64,000 bases of DNA from Colwellia sp. (lineage in GTDB: Bacteria; Pseudomonadota; Gammaproteobacteria; Enterobacterales; Alteromonadaceae), in the NCBI GenBank assembly GCA_013215655.1, contig JABSOX010000010.1, positions 165,789-229,788 on the forward strand, read 5' to 3'. The notes under the pieces are model-generated. The model was not told the origin of the DNA and made no database searches. It saw only the letters and a list, made by a program, of their open reading frames with translations. Of the stretch, positions 8,786-16,573 are shown in pieces; position 1 is the stretch's first letter, and every line of letters begins with the position of its first letter. The translations under genes and the position numbers were made by a program.

Positions 8786-9724
8786 ATGTCACAAAATAAT
8801 TTTGTTGCCAATACAACTACTGGCTTATCCTTGGCATTACTCACCGCATTATTGTGGAGTATATTACCTCTAGCTTTAGCTGCGATTTTATTATCCCTTG
8901 ATGGGGTAACCATTACTTGGTTTCGATTCACTTTTGCGGCGGTGATTTGTTTTTTTTGGCAACTCTACCGTGGTAAATTAAATGAGTTTATGCAGTTAAC
9001 ACCAAAAGATTGGTTTGTTTTAACGTTAGCCGCTGTTTTTTTAATTATTGATTATGTTGGTTTTACTTTAGCGCTTAATTACATTTCCCCAATTGCCGCC
9101 ACCGTTTTTTCACAAGTAACGCCTTTTTTCTTATGTATCGGTGGTATTATTTTTTTTAAAGAAAGACTTAATTATGTGCAAATATGGTGTTTCGTTTTAT
9201 TATTTATTGGTTTAATGCTCTTTTTTAATGATTCATTAACCGCGGTACTATCTGAGCAAGAAATGTTAGTGATCGGTGCTGTGATAGCTGTATTGTCATC
9301 GCTCATTTGGGTCTTCTACGCATTACTACAGAAAAGCTTGCTAAAGCGCTTATCAGCTACCAATATTCTGCTTTATATTTATGCTCTTGCCATAGTTTTA
9401 TTGGCACCCGTTTCTGACCTACAAGGTTTTGTTAAGCTCGATGGTTATGATTGGTTAATTTTATTATTTTGTGCACTAAATACCGTGGTCGCCTATGGGG
9501 CCTTTGCGCAAAGCATGAAACACATTGATACTACGCAAGTGAGTGTGATTATTGCCACCATTCCGTTGTTCACCATTGTATTGTCTTACTTGGCCTTTGT
9601 TTATTGGCCACAATATTTTACTTTCGAGCAAATAAATCAACTGGGGTGGTTGGGTGTTTTTATGGTGGTAGCGAGTGTTGTTATTTTTAATCAGGCAGGC
9701 AACAAAAAAGTGATTAAAATATAA
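8786..9724 (+). CDS. EamA/DMT-family membrane transporter
   Basis: The protein has about 312 residues with ten hydrophobic segments in two homologous halves, the architecture of EamA drug/metabolite exporters (for example LTALLWSILPLALAAILLSL and a second-half segment ending in IATIPLFTIVLSY). The ATG at 8786 is preferred over an in-frame TTG at 8723, which lies inside the palindrome and adds 21 untypical residues. It probably exports an amino acid or related metabolite under the divergent LysR regulator. The substrate is unknown. Confidence 0.85.
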   Translation: MSQNNFVANTTTGLSLALLTALLWSILPLALAAILLSLDGVTITWFRFTFAAVICFFWQLYRGKLNEFMQLTPKDWFVLTLAAVFLIIDYVGFTLALNYISPIAATVFSQVTPFFLCIGGIIFFKERLNYVQIWCFVLLFIGLMLFFNDSLTAVLSEQEMLVIGAVIAVLSSLIWVFYALLQKSLLKRLSATNILLYIYALAIVLLAPVSDLQGFVKLDGYDWLILLFCALNTVVAYGAFAQSMKHIDTTQVSVIIATIPLFTIVLSYLAFVYWPQYFTFEQINQLGWLGVFMVVASVVIFNQAGNKKVIKI

Positions 9725-9756
9725 TTAATCACTCTCTTTGATTATCAATAGGGAGA

Positions 9757-10686
9757 TTATTTTGCGGCTGAAATTAGCAATGCGGCAATTGACTCCATAG
9801 CGGTAATTTCAAGGTTTGCTTTATTTTCTGCACCACCATTGTAATTGGTATTGGTATTTATATCGTAAACCAGTAATTCGCCTTGCTGATTTTCGATAAA
9901 CTCAATACCTGCAATATCAATTTTAGTGTTTTTTAGAAATTGCTCTAATTGAGTGATAAGTGGATGCTGGTCGTAATCATGAATAATTTCAAATTTGCTT
10001 TCTTGTTTTGTGGTTGGACAAAAGGCATCTGATATTTCACACACATCGGCAGGGCATAATTCAAAGCCTGATTCCGTATTTACTTTCACGGTATATAAAA
10101 ACTTACTACCAACAAATTCAGCACGAGTGATATAGGACTGCTCAGATTGAATATATTCTTGAATTAACCAAGTACCGTCTAGAGGCTCCTCATATTCATT
10201 GCTATTTAAAAAAATTTCGAAGTCCTCAATGCTGCTAATTAATTTGACCCCTAAGCCTTTTCCGCCACGATTAGGTTTGATGATAAAGGGCAACTGATTA
10301 AAGTTCTTTGCTGCACCAACTAATTGTGATTTACCTATAACGGCAACTGTTTCTGGGGTAAGTATGCCGTTTTGGTGTAAAGCACAATACTGAGAAAATT
10401 TATCAACTTCATAATAAATAGCTCTTGAGCCATTAAATACTTTACGATTATGCAACTCTAACCAATTAATAGTGGCACGTGTTAATTCAGGCGCAAAGCG
10501 ATTACCACGGGTATGAGAAGAAGCACTCATTCTGTTGTAGAAAATACCTTGAGGTGGCTCAGAATTTAAATTGACTTGCCCTTCATTTAAAAACCATTCT
10601 TTGGCATTAATGCCTTTATCTGAAAAAGCTTTTTTTAGGGGCACTAGCCATTCTTCGTTTTCATGAATAATGTAGATATCTTGCAT
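9757..10686 (-). CDS. ATP-grasp ligase, RimK-like
   Basis: This protein of about 309 residues shows the ATP-grasp pattern: FIIKPNRGGKGLGVKLI (nucleotide-binding loop), WLIQEYIQS, and a C-terminal metal site VYDINTNTNYN with the preceding IAGIEFIE. The family joins a carboxylate to an amine using ATP, via an acyl phosphate. RimK-type members act on proteins or peptides, but this substrate is unknown. ATG 10686 is preferred over the upstream in-frame TTG because a GGCAG precedes it. The gene stands alone. Confidence 0.75.
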   Translation of the reverse strand: MQDIYIIHENEEWLVPLKKAFSDKGINAKEWFLNEGQVNLNSEPPQGIFYNRMSASSHTRGNRFAPELTRATINWLELHNRKVFNGSRAIYYEVDKFSQYCALHQNGILTPETVAVIGKSQLVGAAKNFNQLPFIIKPNRGGKGLGVKLISSIEDFEIFLNSNEYEEPLDGTWLIQEYIQSEQSYITRAEFVGSKFLYTVKVNTESGFELCPADVCEISDAFCPTTKQESKFEIIHDYDQHPLITQLEQFLKNTKIDIAGIEFIENQQGELLVYDINTNTNYNGGAENKANLEITAMESIAALLISAAK

Positions 10687-10779
10687 CGTTGTTTCTGCCA
10701 AATAAATTAGTTATTTGTACAACTTTAACATTGATAGCTCGTTGAAAGGAAAGATCACTGATAGTGAATCAATAGAGTA

Positions 10780-11043
10780 ATACCAATTCCATTAAGTTTC
10801 TTCCCATTCAGCGAGATTTAAAAGGCTTAGAGGCAAGGCATTGATTGCAGAGAATGGTTGTTCCATTGTCAAAATCAATAACGCAGGCTGTAAGCCTTTT
10901 AAACTCGCCCTTCGGGAGTTTGTCAGCGATTCGATAACCGCACAGAATTTCTTTAATATAGAATGACTATATACAAAAAAATTCTATTTGTTCTCAAACC
11001 GCTGACAAGCTCTGAGTGGGAACAAACTTAATGGAAATGGTAT
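10780..11043. repeat. MITE-like element with 34-bp terminal inverted repeats
   Basis: The first 34 bases (starting ATACCAATTCCATTAAGTTT) match the reverse complement of the last 34 (ATACCATTTCCATTAAGTTT) with four differences. The 264-bp unit is non-coding and contains a nested inverted repeat around TTTAAAAGGCTTA / TAAGCCTTTTAAA. This is the build of a non-autonomous miniature transposable or intergenic repeat element. No clear target duplication is visible. Confidence 0.75.
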
Positions 11044-11097
11044 AAAATATTCAGAAGAAAATTTTGTAGTTTTTAAGCGGGAGATTTTATGTGAGGT

Positions 11098-11204
11098 AAT
11101 AAAAAGGCCTTACAAATGTAAGGCCTGAATGCTCGCTGTATGGGCTTGTATGCCAAGCTTCTTATTATTAATGTCTTTATTTATTATTGTTATTCTCTAG
11201 CGCG
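11098..11204 (-). ncRNA. Predicted small RNA, copy A
   Basis: On the minus strand a sigma70-like promoter (TTGCGT, 17-base gap, TATAAA at 11211-11216) is followed by about 107 nt ending in a perfect GGCCTTAC/GTAAGGCC hairpin and a TTTTTATT tail. A second locus at 30757-30863 has the same promoter spacing, transcript body and terminator. Conservation extends beyond the -35 box, suggesting a bound activator. The body is rich in AAYAAU repeats, as in Hfq-binding RNAs. I do not recognise an Rfam family. Confidence 0.65.
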
Positions 11205-11210
11205 GGGCAA

Positions 11211-11265
11211 TTTATAGCAAAGCAATTTCATCGACGCAACAACTTTAATAGAGCATATACACCAC
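11211..11265 (-). promoter_or_regulatory. Promoter and conserved upstream block of small RNA copy A
   Basis: The -10 is TATAAA (11211-11216) and the -35 is TTGCGT (11234-11239), 17 bases apart. About 32 bases from the -35 upstream are identical to copy B. Conservation upstream of the core promoter is more than a housekeeping promoter needs. Confidence 0.55.
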
Positions 11266-11624
11266 GACTTTCTTCGTATATGTCTATAAAAATCAACGTT
11301 TATAATTAAGTAACAAAATATTTCTAATAAATACAGTTGATTATTGGCAAGTGGCATTAAAAATATCTAAGAAATTACCTTTTTATGTATAAATAATTAT
11401 TCACTAATATTTTTCAAAAAAGTATTTTTGGCGTTTGTAAATGATCATTACCTCTTATTAATTAACAAATAAATAAGAGGTGTGTAGCTGTTTGTTTAAT
11501 AATTTCTGAGCAGGCATCAGTTTAATAAAATAATAAACTTGAATGGCCCCGCATCCTTCCTTTACTAAAAAACCAACTATTCAACATCTTTTATCTGGGA
11601 TAGCTGGTGTAACTAATAGTGAAT

Positions 11625-11660
11625 AAAAGGTTCAGGCTGTATAAACGACCTGGACTTTTT
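11625..11660 (-). terminator. Imperfect terminator hairpin after ilvE
   Basis: On the minus strand AAAAGTCCAGG pairs with CCTGAACCTTTT with a small bulge, ending in CTTTTATT. It lies 10 bp past the ilvE stop. The stem is imperfect but well placed. Confidence 0.5.
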
Positions 11661-11670
11661 ATTAAATTGA

Positions 11671-12735
11671 CTAAATTGACTGAATCCAGCCAAATTTATC
11701 TTCACGAGTTCCATATTGAATTCCGGTTAATTCATCATATAAATGTTTGGACACTGTTCCCGTTTTATTATTATTGATGATATGTTTTTTGCCTTTAAAA
11801 CCGAGTTCACCCACAGGAGAGATAACTGCCGCTGTACCACAGCCAAAAACTTCGGTTATTTTTCCACTATCAATATCAGCTAATATTGTTTCAATATCTA
11901 AACGTTGTTCTGATATTTCATAACCTAGTGTCGGGGCTAGCTTCAAAATAGAATCACGTGTAATACCCGGTAAAATACTACCACTTAGTGCTGGGGTAAC
12001 TATATGTTTACCCTCATAAACGAAACATATGTTCATTGCTCCAACTTCTTCAACAAAGCGCCCTTCAACAGCGTCTAACCATAAGACTTGTGAATAACCC
12101 TTCTTGATAACGTCTTCAGAGGCATAAAGGCTTGCAGCATAGTTACCACCTGTTTTAGCTTCACCAACACCACCTTTTACGGCACGACGATATTCATCAG
12201 CGACATAAACAGGAATTGGGCTTAGGCCTTCTTTAAAATATGAGCCCGCAGGACCCGCAATAATGAAATGTGTATAGTTAGCACTTGCACCTAAACCAAG
12301 TTTAGGGCTGGTAGCAATCATCGTTGGACGAATATATAGAGATGAACCTTCTTGATCAGGTACCCAGTCTTGATCAAGGTTAACCAGTGACATAATTGCC
12401 TCAAGGTGCAGTTTTTCATCAACTTCCGGCATAACCATACGTTTGGCAGAGCGATTGAAGCGTTTAACATTTTCTTCAGGACGAAATAAATTAATACTGC
12501 CGTCGGATTTACGATAAGCTTTTAGGCCTTCAAATATTTCCTGACTATAGTGAAAAACAGCAGCAGCAGGCTCAAGCAACAATGAATGATACGGGCTGAT
12601 CAGTGCATCATGCCAGCCTTTGTCTTTTTCAAATTCTTGAGTGAACATATGATCAGAAAATGTCACACCAAAGCTGAACTCTTCTGGACAAGACTGGCGT
12701 TTCTCGGGAGCGAGTGACTCAATTTTTATAGACAT
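11671..12735 (-). CDS. ilvE: Branched-chain amino acid aminotransferase
   Basis: This PLP enzyme of about 354 residues belongs to the fold-type IV, class II (eukaryote-like) branched-chain aminotransferases, which interconvert Leu, Ile and Val with their keto acids. Family features include FEGLKAYR, YIRPTMIAT, the lysine region GEAKTGGNYAAS, VEEVGAMNICFV and a C-terminal EVFGCGTAAVISPVG. The start at 12735 is chosen because AAAGGA lies 7 bp before it; the longer frame begins with 16 unlikely residues. It diverges from an Lrp/AsnC regulator, a natural partner for branched-chain amino acid control. Confidence 0.93.
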   Translation of the reverse strand: MSIKIESLAPEKRQSCPEEFSFGVTFSDHMFTQEFEKDKGWHDALISPYHSLLLEPAAAVFHYSQEIFEGLKAYRKSDGSINLFRPEENVKRFNRSAKRMVMPEVDEKLHLEAIMSLVNLDQDWVPDQEGSSLYIRPTMIATSPKLGLGASANYTHFIIAGPAGSYFKEGLSPIPVYVADEYRRAVKGGVGEAKTGGNYAASLYASEDVIKKGYSQVLWLDAVEGRFVEEVGAMNICFVYEGKHIVTPALSGSILPGITRDSILKLAPTLGYEISEQRLDIETILADIDSGKITEVFGCGTAAVISPVGELGFKGKKHIINNNKTGTVSKHLYDELTGIQYGTREDKFGWIQSI

Positions 12736-13013
12736 TTTATTTCCTTTACTACGAGTATGTTTCATTTTTACCAATGAATGCATTGAAAAACTGCTATCTA
12801 CCTAGGGTTAATAAAAAGCAATTTCAGATTTTCCGATAATGGTAACTGAAGCGATTAAGTTTAGCAGAAAATATATCATGTCAATCGCTAAGTAATCATG
12901 CCAAAATGACACCGAAAATGATGCGATATTAGCTAAACAAATCAATTTAAAATGATATGTTGGTTAATATCACTAATATTGTATGGATAAGTAAATAGAA
13001 AGGGCAATGTGCT

Positions 13014-13496
13014 ATGCTTGATTTTACGCTTGATAAAATTGATCTTGAGATACTAACGGCATTACAACTTGATGCTGGAATTTCTAATTTGGAATTGGCT
13101 GATAAGGTATCACTTTCACCTTCGCCTTGCTCTAGGCGTGTAAAAATATTAAAAGAGGCTGGCTTTTTTCGCGGTAAGGTAACTTTATTAGATCCTACCA
13201 CCGTTGGTTTACCCGTAAATGTTTTTATTCAAATTAAATTGAGTAGACAAGAAAAGAAAAACCTAGAAATTTTCGAAAAAAATATCAGTCTGTTTCCCGA
13301 AGTTATGGAATGTTATTTAATGACCGGCGACCTTGATTACCTTATTCGAGTTGCAGTACCTGATCTCATTAGTTATCAGCTCTTTTTGGATAAAGTGACA
13401 GAAATGGAGGGTATTAGTCTTATCAAAAGTAGTTTTTCACTCAAGCAAATTTGTTATAAAACCGAATTGCCGTTAAAGCACTTAAAGGTTGTGTAA
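13014..13496 (+). CDS. Lrp/AsnC-family transcriptional regulator
   Basis: This 160-residue protein has an N-terminal AsnC-type helix-turn-helix (KIDLEILTALQLDAGISNLELADKVSLSPSPCSRRVKIL) and a C-terminal RAM ligand-binding fold (VMECYLMTGDLDYLIRVAVPD). Proteins of this family sense amino acids and form octamers on DNA. Divergence from ilvE across 278 bp suggests it controls that gene. It is too dissimilar to the global Lrp for that name to be safe. Confidence 0.9.
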   Translation: MLDFTLDKIDLEILTALQLDAGISNLELADKVSLSPSPCSRRVKILKEAGFFRGKVTLLDPTTVGLPVNVFIQIKLSRQEKKNLEIFEKNISLFPEVMECYLMTGDLDYLIRVAVPDLISYQLFLDKVTEMEGISLIKSSFSLKQICYKTELPLKHLKVV

Positions 13497-13610
13497 TACA
13501 AACGGGTATATAGATTGTTGTAGGCAATAAATAGTAATGTATGTTTATCTTTATTCTTATAAATATTTTGACTGCAACTTACTATGCAGCCACAATATAC
13601 AGACTAAGCT

Positions 13611-14366
13611 TTACGATAAAAGTGGATTCACATTCATGCCACCATCAATGTTATATTCACCACCCGTTATGAAAGAGGCGTCATCTGATGCTAAAAAAGT
13701 CACAAGATTTGCTATCTCTTCAGGCTGGCCAAAACGTTTTAACGGAATTCTGTTTTGCATGGCAGCGGCAAAATCATTTAACTGGGCTTCTGGCATACCA
13801 GTTTTTCCGAAAATAGGCGTGGAAACAGGACCGGGATTAACCGAATTGACTCTGATTTTTCTCGGTGCTAGTTCTGTTGCCGCAGTTCGAGTGTAGGCAT
13901 TTAAGGCTGCCTTTGACGCAGCATAAATAGCTGTACTGGGCATGCCAGTATATGCATTGATGGATGACAAATTAATAATTGATGCACCATCATTTAATAA
14001 AGGCAGAAATCGTTCAATGGTGAACACTGCCCCCTTAAAGTTAATTCCCATCTGAGTATCAAACATCTCTTCACTAATTTGTCCAACTGGAGCGGGAGCA
14101 AAAATGCCCGCGTTGACAAATAATATATCAAGTGTACCAACCTCTTTCTTTACTTGTCCTACCAAGTCACTTAACGCTGATAAATTAGTAACATCAGCAA
14201 CAATACCTTTAACGCCTAATTCATTTGCTGCGATTTGTACTCTTTCCGCCGATCTACCTGTAATAATTACATTGGCCCCATTGGCCTTAAATTTTTTCGC
14301 AGTGGCATATCCTATGCCGCTGTTACCACCCGTTATTACCGCAGTTTTTCCTGATAAATTACTCAT
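13611..14366 (-). CDS. Short-chain dehydrogenase/reductase
   Basis: This 251-residue classical SDR has the cofactor motif TGGNSGIG (about 12-19), NAG (about 85-87), catalytic Ser of INLSSINAY, the YAASK catalytic Tyr/Lys pair and PGPVSTPIF. The GRSAER segment after strand two suggests an NADP(H) preference. It diverges from a TetR regulator, with two palindromic operators between, so it is probably repressed by that regulator. The substrate cannot be told; quinone or xenobiotic carbonyl reduction is common for such pairs. Confidence 0.9.
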   Translation of the reverse strand: MSNLSGKTAVITGGNSGIGYATAKKFKANGANVIITGRSAERVQIAANELGVKGIVADVTNLSALSDLVGQVKKEVGTLDILFVNAGIFAPAPVGQISEEMFDTQMGINFKGAVFTIERFLPLLNDGASIINLSSINAYTGMPSTAIYAASKAALNAYTRTAATELAPRKIRVNSVNPGPVSTPIFGKTGMPEAQLNDFAAAMQNRIPLKRFGQPEEIANLVTFLASDDASFITGGEYNIDGGMNVNPLLS

Positions 14367-14407
14367 GATTTTTAACCTCTTTGTTTTGTTTAACTAATAA
14401 AATAATT

Positions 14408-14453
14408 ATGTACCGATTGGTATGTTATTGACAATTTATACCTATCGGTACAT
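14408..14453. promoter_or_regulatory. Paired palindromic operators for the TetR-type regulator
   Basis: Two 12-bp near-palindromes, TACCGATTGGTA and TACCTATCGGTA, lie with centres 30 bp apart in the SDR/TetR intergenic region. The whole array is also an inverted repeat of 16-bp arms with one mismatch. They overlap the likely promoters of both divergent genes. This layout fits autorepression by the TetR protein. Confidence 0.7.
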
Positions 14454-14493
14454 AATTGCAAGCGGATAATTAATCAAATAGAGCTGATAGAAA

Positions 14494-15102
14494 ATGAAAG
14501 CAGGTCGTCATCGTACTTTTGACAAAGACATAGCCCTTGAGCAAGCGATGGAAGTTTTTTGGAGCAATGGCTACCCAGGAACTTCCCTTGCAGATTTGAC
14601 TAATGCGATGGGCATTAATAAACCTAGTTTATATTCAGCATTTGGTAATAAAGAAAAACTGTATAGAAGTGCATTAGATAAATATGTCGAAAAATACGGG
14701 GTAATCCATGCAAAATATCTTTATACGGCTGAACAATGCTTGAGTGACAGAATACGGTGTTACTTGACATCCATTGCGGAAATGGTGACTAACCCAAAAT
14801 TACCCGCAGGTTGTTTTGTGTGTATAAGCACTTGTGAAGTTGGAGGAACTTGTATTCCAGCTGATGCTTTACAGACTATATTCAAAATAAACGAGCTAAC
14901 AAAATCTTCTTTAACAGAGTTTTTCAAAAACGAAATATCAGCCGGAAATATAGTAGGTGAACGCTCACCAGCCATGATGGCTAATCACATTCTTTCATTA
15001 CAATTTGGATTGTCGGTGATGGCGAGAAATGGGGCCAAACTTGAAGAACTCAATGAGATTATCAAGTTTTCCGTGGAAAATTATTCACTTAAAATTTATT
15101 AA
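14494..15102 (+). CDS. TetR/AcrR-family transcriptional repressor
   Basis: This 202-residue protein has an N-terminal TetR helix-turn-helix (FDKDIALEQAMEVFWSNGYPGTSLADLTNAMGINKPSLYSAFGNKEKLY, residues about 7-55). The C-terminal ligand domain holds PAGCFVCISTCEVG, with three cysteines that might act as a redox or electrophile sensor. It diverges from an SDR gene and is followed 14 bp later by a DOPA-dioxygenase-like gene, likely in the same transcript. Electrophile sensing is a guess from the cysteines. Confidence 0.9.
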   Translation: MKAGRHRTFDKDIALEQAMEVFWSNGYPGTSLADLTNAMGINKPSLYSAFGNKEKLYRSALDKYVEKYGVIHAKYLYTAEQCLSDRIRCYLTSIAEMVTNPKLPAGCFVCISTCEVGGTCIPADALQTIFKINELTKSSLTEFFKNEISAGNIVGERSPAMMANHILSLQFGLSVMARNGAKLEELNEIIKFSVENYSLKIY

Positions 15103-15116
15103 ATAAGGCAATATAA

Positions 15117-15470
15117 ATGACTGAAATAAAACGGCCAATAAATATTCATAATCATTATCACGCTCATGTCTATTTCGACAGCCAAACGTTACAGTTTGCA
15201 AGTGATTTGTGTATTAAAGCAGGTGAACTTTTTGATTTAAAGGTCGGTAGAATTCATCAAAAACCAGTGGGTCCTCATCCAAAATGGAGTTGCCAGATAA
15301 GCTTTTCAGATAAAGACTTTGACCAACTTATTCCATGGCTCAGTGATAACCGTGATGGTCTCACCGTTTTAGTACATGCACAAACCGGCGAAAACTTAAA
15401 AGACCATACTGAATACGCTTATTGGTTAGGTGATAACGTGCAACTCAACCTTTCTATATTTGGCGGTTAG
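15117..15470 (+). CDS. DOPA 4,5-dioxygenase-family protein
   Basis: This 117-residue protein matches the small DOPA 4,5-dioxygenase family, with the histidine-rich start INIHNHYHAHVYFD, the GPHPKWSCQISF strand and a C-terminal HTEYAYWLG. Fungal and plant relatives cleave the catechol ring of DOPA; bacterial members mostly have unknown substrates. It sits 14 bp downstream of the TetR gene and probably shares its transcript. The chromosome-side end of the island attachment repeat begins 57 bp after its stop. Confidence 0.8.
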   Translation: MTEIKRPINIHNHYHAHVYFDSQTLQFASDLCIKAGELFDLKVGRIHQKPVGPHPKWSCQISFSDKDFDQLIPWLSDNRDGLTVLVHAQTGENLKDHTEYAYWLGDNVQLNLSIFGG

Positions 15471-15526
15471 TTATCTTTGATATCGTTGGCTGTAGCACAT
15501 GTATATTAACGTCAATTAATCTTAAT

Positions 15527-15565
15527 ACATTATCGCAGGCAATAAAAAGGCCTTACCAAAGGTAA
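15527..15565. repeat. Island attachment repeat, left copy (attL)
   Basis: It is identical over 39 bases to 30741-30779. It starts ACATTATCGCAGGC and includes the A tract and one and a half arms of the small RNA terminator hairpin, which is broken here after GGTAA. Weaker similarity continues about 30 bases to the left on both sides. Confidence 0.85.
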
Positions 15566-15735
15566 TATTAAAATAACACTTAAGCTATTGTAATTTATCG
15601 TTTTAAAATCACAATGTTTTATTGGGGAGTCGCTGGGGATGCTTTGAGAAGAAAATTAAAACTATCAGAAGTCACACCACATAACGGTCATTAGCTAACA
15701 AGCACCAAACAACGTTTCGGATTAGATTTTATATC
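15566..15735. other. Left end of the island, non-coding
   Basis: AT-rich sequence between attL and the first attC-like site. I see no open frame and no RNA-like structure in it. Confidence 0.4.
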
Positions 15736-15814
15736 GATAACGCCCGCGTAAAGCGTGTATTTTGCAGCAACGAAGGATCGGAAATATACGTCGCCATTCA
15801 AGCGATTGTTAGGC
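15736..15814 (-). other. attC-like recombination site after the thioredoxin gene
   Basis: Read on the minus strand, the site begins GCCTAAC (RYYYAAC core), continues AATCGCTTGAATGGCGACG, and ends GCGGGCGTTATC. The left part resembles classical attC sites such as that of aadA cassettes, and the right end resembles Vibrio repeats. Length of 79 bp is normal. The site begins 6 bases after the thioredoxin stop, as in a gene cassette. The right core is not a perfect GTTRRRY. Confidence 0.55.
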
Positions 15815-15820
15815 TGCACA

Positions 15821-16486
15821 CTAATTAATATTAGTATTTTCTTTAATAAATGATTTTATTTGATCTTTTGATAGTGCACCAACTTTAGTTCCAACATCTA
15901 CTCCATCTTTGAATATTGCAATGGATGGTATCCCTCTAATATTATATTTAGTTGGAGTTTCAGTGTTTACATCGACATCGACAATATTGATATTAATTTT
16001 ACCATCATATTCTTTTGCGAGGTCATCAAAAATTGGCTCTACTAGCTTACATGGCCCGCACCATTCTGCTGTATAAAGAACAAGTGACGGTTTATCCGAC
16101 TCAAGAACTTTGCTACCAAAGCTAAACGCGTCATTTAGTTTTTCAATCGATGCTTTAGCTCTAGCTTGAATTTCAGATGTTGCGCCTTCTTTTATCAACT
16201 TATTAAGAATAGCTCGACCAGATTGGTCGTTTTTAACTCGGATAATTTTAATTGCCATATCCTCATAACCAAGAGCAACAAATGAAGAATAGGCAAACGC
16301 TCGCTCTTCAGGTTTTTCAGAGGTTAGCTGAGGTCGTAATTTATCTAATGCAATTATCTGATTTAACTTTAACTGATTTACGTTGTATACATTGGTAAAC
16401 ACACTACCCATGGCAGTGACGAAAACTCCCAGTATCATGGGTGTTAGCGCAGAGATTTTATCCCAAATATCTTTTTCAGATGCCAC
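15821..16486 (-). CDS. Membrane-anchored thioredoxin-domain protein
   Basis: This 221-residue protein has one N-terminal hydrophobic helix (about 12-33), a helical linker (about 40-120, possibly HEAT-like), then a thioredoxin domain from about 125 with active site WCGPC (Cys143, Cys146) and the cis-proline segment RGIPSI. There is no cleavable signal; the helix could anchor it with the thioredoxin domain in the cytoplasm. The start is GTG. It follows the caspase-like gene across an attC-like site. A role as redox partner or sensor of that protease is inference. Confidence 0.8.
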   Translation of the reverse strand: MASEKDIWDKISALTPMILGVFVTAMGSVFTNVYNVNQLKLNQIIALDKLRPQLTSEKPEERAFAYSSFVALGYEDMAIKIIRVKNDQSGRAILNKLIKEGATSEIQARAKASIEKLNDAFSFGSKVLESDKPSLVLYTAEWCGPCKLVEPIFDDLAKEYDGKININIVDVDVNTETPTKYNIRGIPSIAIFKDGVDVGTKVGALSKDQIKSFIKENTNIN

Positions 16487-16510
16487 TTTAATTCGCTCAG
16501 TTAGTTACTT

Positions 16511-16568
16511 GCCTAACGCCCAAAGAATAGCCCGCTGTTTTTAGTCCTTGGTGATTTTCTTGTTAGGT
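16511..16568 (-). other. attC-like recombination site between caspase-like and thioredoxin genes
   Basis: On the minus strand the 58-bp site starts ACCTAAC and ends GTTAGGC, both exact matches to the RYYYAAC and GTTRRRY cores. Inner boxes CCAAGG and CTTTGG can pair with one wobble, and the ends are inverted repeats. It begins 5 bases after the caspase-like stop and ends 24 bases before the next start. This is the clearest of the attC-like sites here. Confidence 0.7.
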
Positions 16569-16573
16569 CATGA

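Noticed and set aside
11185..11235. Possible leader peptide MKLLCYKLPRARE on the minus strand, suggesting an amino acid attenuator before the hairpin.
   Set aside because: The matching place in copy B reads only M-N-W-L-stop, so the peptide is not conserved; the same bases form a better promoter in both copies.
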